From Tsuneonella mangrovi (lineage in GTDB: Bacteria; Pseudomonadota; Alphaproteobacteria; Sphingomonadales; Sphingomonadaceae): DNA of 64,000 nt. Location of the stretch: the NCBI RefSeq assembly GCF_002269345.1, contig NZ_CP022889.1, forward strand, positions 372,001-436,000, in the 5' to 3' direction. Each line of letters starts with the position of its first letter. The stretch's first letter is position 1. Position numbers and translations under genes: made by a program. Of the stretch, positions 58,284 through 64,000 are shown in pieces. Below the pieces are notes generated by a model that had not been told where the DNA came from, made no database searches, and was given only the letters and a program-made list of their open reading frames with translations.

Positions 58284-60334
58284 TATTCGAGCTCGAGGAT
58301 GACTTCGTCGACCGCGAGGCTGTCGCCCTGCGCAGCGTTGATCTTGGCTACCTTGGCGGTCTTTTCGGCGCGCAGGATGTTTTCCATCTTCATCGCTTCG
58401 ACGGTTGCGAGTGGCTGACCGGGCTGGACCTCGTCCCCCTCGCCCACGTGTAGCGCGACCAGCAGGCCCGGCATTGGACAGATCAGCAGCTTCGAAAGGT
58501 CCGGCGGCACCTTCTCGATCATGTGGGAAGCAAGCGGCGCGACGTGCGCGGGGAGTATCCGCAATGCGTGCCTCGCCCCACGCGTCGTGATTGCATAACC
58601 GGTTCGGGTCGGCTCAAGCTGAAGCCCGAAGGTGTCGATCGGCTCCGCATCATCGTCGTCCGCATCGGCAAATAGCGCAACCTCGACGAAGCGTTCGCCG
58701 GGGGTGTACGCCATTTCGATCGCCACGGGATCGCCGTTCACGGTAATCGCGTTTTCTTCGAGGCTCACGGCATAGTCCGAACCGGCGATCGTCACCGACC
58801 AGTCGCCTGGGGGCGGCATCGAGCCGTCGAGCTGACCGTCGATGCGCCGCGCGCGGTCGGCATCGAGCGTCGCGATCACGCCGCCGACTGCCGCCAGCAC
58901 CCCGGTTAATTGCTCTGTTGCAGGCGCGCCTTCGAACCCGTCGGGGTATTCCTCGGCGATGAAGCCCGTGGTGAGTTCCCCGGCGCGGAAGCGCGGGTGC
59001 TGCATGATCGCGCTGAGGAAATCGACGTTGTGGCCCAGCCCTTCCAGGCGGAACGCGTCGAGCGCGTGAACCTGCTTGTCCGCCGCTTCGTCGCGCGTCT
59101 CGCCCCAGGTGACCAGCTTGGCGATCATCGGGTCGTAGAACATCGACACCTCGCCGCCTTCGAACACGCCATCGTCGACGCGCACGCCATCAACCCCGCG
59201 CCGCCCGTTTGCCGAGCCATCATCGGTCCAGCCTTCGACCGGCGGCTGGTAACGCACGAGCCGCCCGATGCTCGGCAGGAAGCCGCGATAGGGGTCTTCG
59301 GCATAGACGCGGTTTTCGATCGCCCAACCGTCGATGCCGATGTCGTCCTGCGTGAACGGCAGTTTCTCGCCGGCCGCGACGCGGATCATCTGCTCGACGA
59401 GGTCGATCCCGGTGATCGCTTCGGTAACGGGATGCTCCACCTGCAGGCGGGTGTTCATTTCGAGGAAGTAAAAGCTTTCGCCGGTCGGATCCGCACCGGA
59501 GACGATCAGTTCGACCGTGCCCGCGCTGAAGTACCCCACGGCCCGCGATAGCGCGACGGCCTGCTCGCCCATCGCCTTGCGCATCTTGGGCGTGACGAAG
59601 GGGCTCGGGGCTTCTTCGACCACTTTCTGGTGACGGCGCTGGATGCTGCATTCGCGCTCGTTGAGGTAGAGGATGTTGCCGTGCTTGTCGCCGAGCACCT
59701 GGATTTCAATGTGGCGCGGATCCTCGATGAACTTCTCGATGAACACGCGATCGTCGCCGAACGAGTTCAGCCCTTCGCGCTTGGTTGCCTCGAAGCCTTC
59801 CTCGACATCCTTGTCATTCCAAGCGAGGCGCATGCCCTTTCCGCCGCCGCCCGCGCTGGCCTTCATCATCACCGGATAACCGATCTCGTTCGAGACCTTC
59901 AGCGCCTCTTCGGTGGTATCGATCGCATCTTCGGAGCCGGGCACGGTGTTGACCCCTGCCGCCTTGGCGAGCTTCTTGCTCTCGATCTTGTCACCCATCG
60001 CAGCGATGGCATTGGCGGGCGGGCCGATGAAGGCGATCCCCTCCGCGTCCAGCGCCTCGACGAAGCTCGCACGTTCGGAGAGGAAGCCGTAGCCCGGATG
60101 GACAGCCTCGGCCCCGGTGTCCTTGCACGCCTGGATGATCTTGTCCGCCAGCAAGTAGCTTTCGGCAGCAGGCGGCGGGCCGAGATGCACCGCCTCGTCC
60201 GCCATCTGCACGAATGGCGCACGCGCATCGGCATCCGAATAGACGGCGACCGTCTTGATGCCCATCCGGCGGGCGGTCTTGATGACCCGGCAAGCGATCT
60301 CGCCGCGGTTGGCGATGAGGATTTTTTTGAACAT
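58283..60334 (-). CDS. pccA: Biotin-carrying acyl-CoA carboxylase alpha subunit (propionyl-CoA carboxylase type)
   Basis: This 683-residue subunit carboxylates its own biotin with bicarbonate and ATP and, with a PccB partner, makes methylmalonyl-CoA. It has the biotin-carboxylase N-domain (KILIANRGEIACRVI), ATP-grasp SAGGGGKGMRLAW, EMNTRLQVEHPVTE, a middle linking domain, and a C-terminal biotinyl domain with the modified lysine in EAMKMEN. The choice of propionyl-CoA over other acyl-CoAs rests on linkage to methylmalonyl-CoA mutase in the same operon. pccB is not in the window. It starts directly after the small membrane gene. Confidence 0.93.
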   Translation of the reverse strand: MFKKILIANRGEIACRVIKTARRMGIKTVAVYSDADARAPFVQMADEAVHLGPPPAAESYLLADKIIQACKDTGAEAVHPGYGFLSERASFVEALDAEGIAFIGPPANAIAAMGDKIESKKLAKAAGVNTVPGSEDAIDTTEEALKVSNEIGYPVMMKASAGGGGKGMRLAWNDKDVEEGFEATKREGLNSFGDDRVFIEKFIEDPRHIEIQVLGDKHGNILYLNERECSIQRRHQKVVEEAPSPFVTPKMRKAMGEQAVALSRAVGYFSAGTVELIVSGADPTGESFYFLEMNTRLQVEHPVTEAITGIDLVEQMIRVAAGEKLPFTQDDIGIDGWAIENRVYAEDPYRGFLPSIGRLVRYQPPVEGWTDDGSANGRRGVDGVRVDDGVFEGGEVSMFYDPMIAKLVTWGETRDEAADKQVHALDAFRLEGLGHNVDFLSAIMQHPRFRAGELTTGFIAEEYPDGFEGAPATEQLTGVLAAVGGVIATLDADRARRIDGQLDGSMPPPGDWSVTIAGSDYAVSLEENAITVNGDPVAIEMAYTPGERFVEVALFADADDDDAEPIDTFGLQLEPTRTGYAITTRGARHALRILPAHVAPLASHMIEKVPPDLSKLLICPMPGLLVALHVGEGDEVQPGQPLATVEAMKMENILRAEKTAKVAKINAAQGDSLAVDEVILELE

Positions 60335-60604
60335 TCAGAAACCTTGCTGCTGAAGTGCGGTCAACAATTCGGATGCGCCGATTGCCAGCCCACCTGCTGC
60401 AATCGGAAGCAAGAAAATTGCTACGACCACGTTTGCCCAGAATTTGCCGGGATTTTCAGTCCGAAATTGTGGAGTCTCGATCGTATCCCGAAACGGATTG
60501 GTGAGCGCCATTACATAGTCCCGTGTCTTGGCCACCCAGAGCAACCGCACAAGATACCAAAGCAAGCCAAGTCCTGCGCATGAAAGGAAGGCACCCCAAA
60601 TCAC
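60335..60604 (-). CDS. Small two-pass membrane protein of unknown function
   Basis: This is an 89-residue protein with two hydrophobic helices ([20 protein letters not shown] near the start and [20 protein letters not shown] near the end) separated by a ~35-residue polar loop. It uses a GTG start that overlaps the bioB stop (GTGA), and pccA begins on the next base after its stop, so it is clearly embedded in the operon. No family is recognised and no role in propionyl-CoA metabolism can be read from sequence. Confidence 0.75.
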   Translation of the reverse strand: MIWGAFLSCAGLGLLWYLVRLLWVAKTRDYVMALTNPFRDTIETPQFRTENPGKFWANVVVAIFLLPIAAGGLAIGASELLTALQQQGF

Positions 60605-61614
60605 CCCACCACCTCCACTTCCCGACCAGCCCGCATCGGCTCCTCGCCCTTGAGCGCGGTCAGCCCCAACTTGGCGAACAGCGCGGCGTCGCTGTCGTCA
60701 CCCGCGTTGGGGGTGGTGAGCAGCTTGTCGCCGGTGAAAATCGAGTTCGCTCCGGCGAGGAAGCACAGCGCCTGGGCCGCCTCGCTCATGGACTCGCGCC
60801 CGGCGGAGAGGCGCACCATGCTGAGCGGCATCGTGATCCGCGCCACCGCCACGGTGCGGACGAACTCGATATCGTCGATCTTCGCCAGCGGCGTATCGGC
60901 CAGCATATCGCCCAGAGGTGTACCTTTCACCGGCACCAGTGCGTTGACCGGCACGCTTTCGGGATGTTGTGGCAGGGTCGCGAGCGTATGGACGAAGCCC
61001 ACTCGGTCCTCGCGCGTTTCACCCATGCCGATGATCCCGCCCGAACAGACATTGATGCCCGCGCTGCGGACATTGCCCAGCGTATCGAGCCGGTCCTCCA
61101 TCGTGCGGGTGGAGATCACGCGCTCGTAATACTCCGGGCTGCTGTCGATGTTGTGGTTGTAGTAGTCGAGCCCGGCCTCGGCGAGCTGATCGGCCTGTCT
61201 CGGGGTCAGCATCCCCAGCGTCATGCAGGTTTCCAGCCCCATCGCCCGCACGCCCTTCACGATCTCGACGATCTTGGGCATGTCGCGATCCTTGGGATTG
61301 CGCCAGGCGGCACCCATGCAAAACCGCTGGCTGCCCGCATCCTTCGCCTGTGCTGCGCGCTGGAGCACTTCCTGCGCGTCCATCAGCTTCGACGCCTTGA
61401 GGCCAGTGTCGTGGTGCGCAGACTGCGCGCAATAGCCGCAATCTTCCTCGCACCCGCCGGTCTTGATGCTGAGCAGCGTGCAGAGCTGCACCTGCTCCGG
61501 CGGATGAAATTCGCGATGGACCGTGGCCGCGCGAAACAGCAGCTCGGTAAAGGGAAGCGCGAACAGCTCCGCGATTTCCTCGCGCGTCCAGTCGGTGCGG
61601 ATTTGGGAACTCAT
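60601..61614 (-). CDS. bioB: Biotin synthase
   Basis: BioB is a radical-SAM enzyme that inserts sulfur into dethiobiotin. The 337-residue protein has the SAM-cluster motif [22 protein letters not shown]-like [28 protein letters not shown], and [26 protein letters not shown] (shortened motifs) in the right order. It lies six bases after the small lipoprotein gene and upstream of the biotin-dependent carboxylase, so cofactor supply and use are encoded together. No other bio genes are visible here. Confidence 0.96.
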   Translation of the reverse strand: MSSQIRTDWTREEIAELFALPFTELLFRAATVHREFHPPEQVQLCTLLSIKTGGCEEDCGYCAQSAHHDTGLKASKLMDAQEVLQRAAQAKDAGSQRFCMGAAWRNPKDRDMPKIVEIVKGVRAMGLETCMTLGMLTPRQADQLAEAGLDYYNHNIDSSPEYYERVISTRTMEDRLDTLGNVRSAGINVCSGGIIGMGETREDRVGFVHTLATLPQHPESVPVNALVPVKGTPLGDMLADTPLAKIDDIEFVRTVAVARITMPLSMVRLSAGRESMSEAAQALCFLAGANSIFTGDKLLTTPNAGDDSDAALFAKLGLTALKGEEPMRAGREVEVVG

Positions 61615-61620
61615 TTTTGC

Positions 61621-61902
61621 TTAGTGCTCCGTGTCTTCACAGAAATTCAGTCCGTTGCCGGCAGGTTTGCAATTCAATCCGCATTCGTAGTCCCCACTCA
61701 GCAACTGCCCATTTTTCTGCTTTGACAATTTCGCGAGTTCGGCATGTGCCGCATTGCGGCAGCTATCGAGCGACCTGAAGGTCCCGATCTGCTTGGAATT
61801 GCTTGGCTCGGAGCCGTCGGGATAGACCCATCCTTGCCAGACATGCTGCTTCCCACACCCAGACAGCAGCAATGCAACAAGGATGGGGGCGACAAGCTTC
61901 AC
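61621..61902 (-). CDS. Small cysteine-rich lipoprotein
   Basis: This 93-residue protein has a lipoprotein signal ([13 protein letters not shown], lipidated cysteine at about residue 16). The mature part of ~77 residues holds four further cysteines ([27 protein letters not shown]), enough for two disulfides, plus WQGWVYPDG near its start. The ATG overlaps the stop of the mutase gene by four bases, and bioB follows six bases later. It is probably a periplasmic, membrane-anchored protein. No known family is recognised. Confidence 0.78.
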   Translation of the reverse strand: MKLVAPILVALLLSGCGKQHVWQGWVYPDGSEPSNSKQIGTFRSLDSCRNAAHAELAKLSKQKNGQLLSGDYECGLNCKPAGNGLNFCEDTEH

Positions 61903-64000
61903 TCCGCCGCCTCCAGTTCATCACCCGCAGGCGGCATATTGTGGCCCAGCAGGCGCAACATATCCGCTGCGCATTCGACCACGTTCGAGCCTGGGCCGTA
62001 GATGCCCTGCACCCCGGCGCGCTTGAGGAAATCGTAGTCCTGCGGCGGGATCACTCCGCCGGCAACGACCTTGATATCCGCCCGCCCCGCTTCACGCAGG
62101 AGGTCGATCAGTTCGGGGATCAGCGTCTTGTGCCCGGCGGCGAGGCTGCTCGCACCGATCGCATCGACCCCTTCGGCGAGCGCCATGTCGCGGGTTTCCT
62201 CCGGCGTCTGGAACAGCGGGCCACTGACCACGTCGAAGCCCATGTCGGCAAACGCGCTGGCGATCACGTTCGCGCCGCGATCGTGCCCGTCCTGCCCCAT
62301 CTTGGCGACCATCAGCCGCGGCTTGCGTCCGAGCCGCCGCTCGACCGCAGCCACGCCCTCGACAACCTGCGCATAACGGCTGTCACCCGCGTAGGCGGCG
62401 GCATAGATGCCCTTCACCGGCTTGGGCATGGTGTCGTAGCGGCCGAAGGCTTCTTCCATCGCAGCGGAAATCTCGCCCAGCGTCGCGTCGCAGCGCGCCG
62501 CCTCGACCGCGCGGGCGAGCAGGTTGACGTTGCCGAGCCGCTCCATCTCCGCGATCACCTTGGGAGGCAGCGGCACCCCGCGCTCGTCGTAGGGATTGTC
62601 GAGCGCCGCACGGTGCGTCTTCACGTCGACAGACGCCGCTTCGGTCAGTGCCTTGAGCGCGGCCTGGCACGCGGCCTCGTCGCGTTCCTCGCGCACCCGC
62701 TTGATCCGGGCGATCTGCGCATCGCGCACTGCATGGTTGTCGACCTCGAGCGTTTCGATCGGGTCTTCCTCGGCCTTGCGATACTTGTTGACGCCGACGA
62801 TCACCGTCTCGCCCCGGTCGACGCTGGCCTGCTTGGCTGCCGCGCTTTCCTCGATCGCCGCCTTGGGCTTGCCGGTGGCAACGTAGGCGGTCATCCCGCC
62901 CGCTGCCTCGACCTCGGCCAGCAGCTTGCGGGCTTCGTCGACCAGCGCAGCGGTGAGGCTTTCGACGTAGTAGCTTCCGCCCAGCGGATCGGCGACATTG
63001 CAGATGCCGCTTTCCTCCTGGATCACCAACTGGGTGTTGCGGGCGATGCGGGCGGAGAAGTCGGTCGGCAGTGCGATCGCTTCGTCGAGCGCGTTGGTGT
63101 GGAGCGACTGCGTGCCGCCCAGCACCGCCGCCATCGCTTCGATCGTGGTGCGGATGACGTTGTTGTAGGGGTCCTGCTCCTGCAAGCTCACCCCGCTCGT
63201 CTGGCAGTGCGTGCGCAGCATCTTGGACTTGGGATTCTTCGCCCCAAGCCCATCCATCACGTCGTGCCACAGCGCACGGGCGGCGCGCATCTTGGCGACT
63301 TCCATGAAGAAGTTCATGCCGATGCCCCAGAAGAAGCTGAGGCGCGGCGCGAAGGCATCGATATCGAGCCCGGCATCCATTGCTCGGCTAGCGTATTCCT
63401 TGCCGTCGGCGATGGTGAAGGCAAGTTCCTGCACCGCCGTCGCCCCGGCTTCGTGCATGTGATAGCCGCTGATCGAAATGCTGTTGAATTTCGGCATGTT
63501 GGCCGAGGTATATGCGATGATGTCGCTGACAATCCGCATCGATGGCTCGGGCGGATAGATATAGGTGTTGCGGACCATGAACTCCTTGAGGATGTCGTTC
63601 TGGATGGTCCCGGCGAGCTTGTCCTGGCTCACCCCCTGCCGCTCGGCCGCGACGATGTAGAACGCCATTACCGGGATCACCGCGCCGTTCATCGTCATCG
63701 AGACGCTCATCTGGTCGAGCGGGATCTGGTCGAACAGGATTTCCATGTCGCGCACGGTGTCGATCGCGACCCCCGCCTTGCCGACATCGCCGACCACGCG
63801 CGGGTGGTCGCTGTCGTAGCCGCGGTGGGTGGCAAGGTCGAAGGCGACCGAGAGGCCTTTCTGCCCCATCGCCAGGTTGCGGCGATAGAACGCGTTCGAT
63901 TCCTCGGCGGTCGAGAACCCGGCATACTGGCGGATGGTCCACGGACGGCCGGTATACATCGAGGCATACGGCCCGCGCGTGAACGGCGCGATGCCCGGCA
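61899..64000 (-). CDS. scpA: Methylmalonyl-CoA mutase (partial, N-terminus outside window)
   Basis: This adenosylcobalamin enzyme interconverts methylmalonyl-CoA and succinyl-CoA, the last step of propionyl-CoA use. About 700 residues are visible. The frame stays open to the right edge with the conserved [20 protein letters not shown] region, so the true start lies outside. The TIM-barrel part has [14 protein letters not shown] and the C-terminal cobalamin domain has [13 protein letters not shown] (DxHxxG) and GASSLAAGH. The chain contains both domains, as in the large catalytic subunit. It is the first visible gene of the operon. Confidence 0.96.
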   Translation of the reverse strand, partial: PGIAPFTRGPYASMYTGRPWTIRQYAGFSTAEESNAFYRRNLAMGQKGLSVAFDLATHRGYDSDHPRVVGDVGKAGVAIDTVRDMEILFDQIPLDQMSVSMTMNGAVIPVMAFYIVAAERQGVSQDKLAGTIQNDILKEFMVRNTYIYPPEPSMRIVSDIIAYTSANMPKFNSISISGYHMHEAGATAVQELAFTIADGKEYASRAMDAGLDIDAFAPRLSFFWGIGMNFFMEVAKMRAARALWHDVMDGLGAKNPKSKMLRTHCQTSGVSLQEQDPYNNVIRTTIEAMAAVLGGTQSLHTNALDEAIALPTDFSARIARNTQLVIQEESGICNVADPLGGSYYVESLTAALVDEARKLLAEVEAAGGMTAYVATGKPKAAIEESAAAKQASVDRGETVIVGVNKYRKAEEDPIETLEVDNHAVRDAQIARIKRVREERDEAACQAALKALTEAASVDVKTHRAALDNPYDERGVPLPPKVIAEMERLGNVNLLARAVEAARCDATLGEISAAMEEAFGRYDTMPKPVKGIYAAAYAGDSRYAQVVEGVAAVERRLGRKPRLMVAKMGQDGHDRGANVIASAFADMGFDVVSGPLFQTPEETRDMALAEGVDAIGASSLAAGHKTLIPELIDLLREAGRADIKVVAGGVIPPQDYDFLKRAGVQGIYGPGSNVVECAADMLRLLGHNMPPAGDELEAAE

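Overview
The window reads as a housekeeping stretch of chromosome from a GC-rich, aerobic alphaproteobacterium, most likely a member of the Sphingomonadales (Erythrobacteraceae/Sphingomonadaceae type). This placement is inferred from gene content and gene order, not from a database search. The main supports are a divL-tsaE-amgK-murU-addB-addA-trxA cluster, a xerD-accA pair, alphaproteobacterial AddAB instead of RecBCD, an sdhC-sdhD-sdhA operon, and Flp-type pilins. Coding density is very high: no gap exceeds about 250 bases. Many neighbours share 1-4 bp start/stop overlaps. I saw no insertion sequence, prophage, CRISPR array or rRNA.

Left part (1-26 kb): the end of a 2-oxoacid:ferredoxin oxidoreductase pair (korA, korB) is followed by an esterase/RppH pair and a minus-strand run of M28 peptidase, guaB, rsmB-like methyltransferase and a TPR protein. 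Then come a 3-hydroxybutyrate dehydrogenase and a membrane-anchored zinc peptidase. A BlaI/BlaR1-like regulatory pair has a likely operator in front of it. An FMN-dependent 2-hydroxyacid dehydrogenase/cyclophilin pair follows, then succinate dehydrogenase subunits C, D and A (no sdhB), an SDR/prmA pair, ligA, a lipoprotein esterase/recN pair, an EAL phosphodiesterase and nadK.

Middle part (26-46 kb): tRNA-Asn, a TauE/SafE permease and a GNAT enzyme are followed by secA and the argJ-hisN pair. The long minus-strand operon that begins with a DivL-like kinase whose phospho-acceptor histidine is tyrosine comes next. It continues through TsaE (tRNA t6A), AmgK and MurU (cell-wall sugar recycling), AddB and AddA (double-strand-break repair) and thioredoxin.

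Right part (45-64 kb): ahcY, a peroxiredoxin, a PaaI-like thioesterase, folE, tRNA-Arg and a MutT-like Nudix enzyme, then two Flp pilins and an M48/LysM lipoprotein protease. After that come accA, xerD and two uncharacterised envelope proteins, facing aroK-aroB across a divergent promoter region. The window ends in a tightly packed minus-strand operon for propionyl-CoA use: methylmalonyl-CoA mutase, a small lipoprotein, biotin synthase, a small membrane protein, a biotin-carrying carboxylase subunit and a CsaA-type tRNA-binding protein. Biotin synthase lies beside the enzyme that needs biotin.

I found no clearly new multi-gene system. The most interesting leads are the BlaR1-like protease that lacks a penicillin-binding sensor and carries an unfamiliar periplasmic tail, the tyrosine-bearing DivL homologue and its operon, and the uncharacterised secreted helical protein plus micro-protein translationally coupled to xerD.
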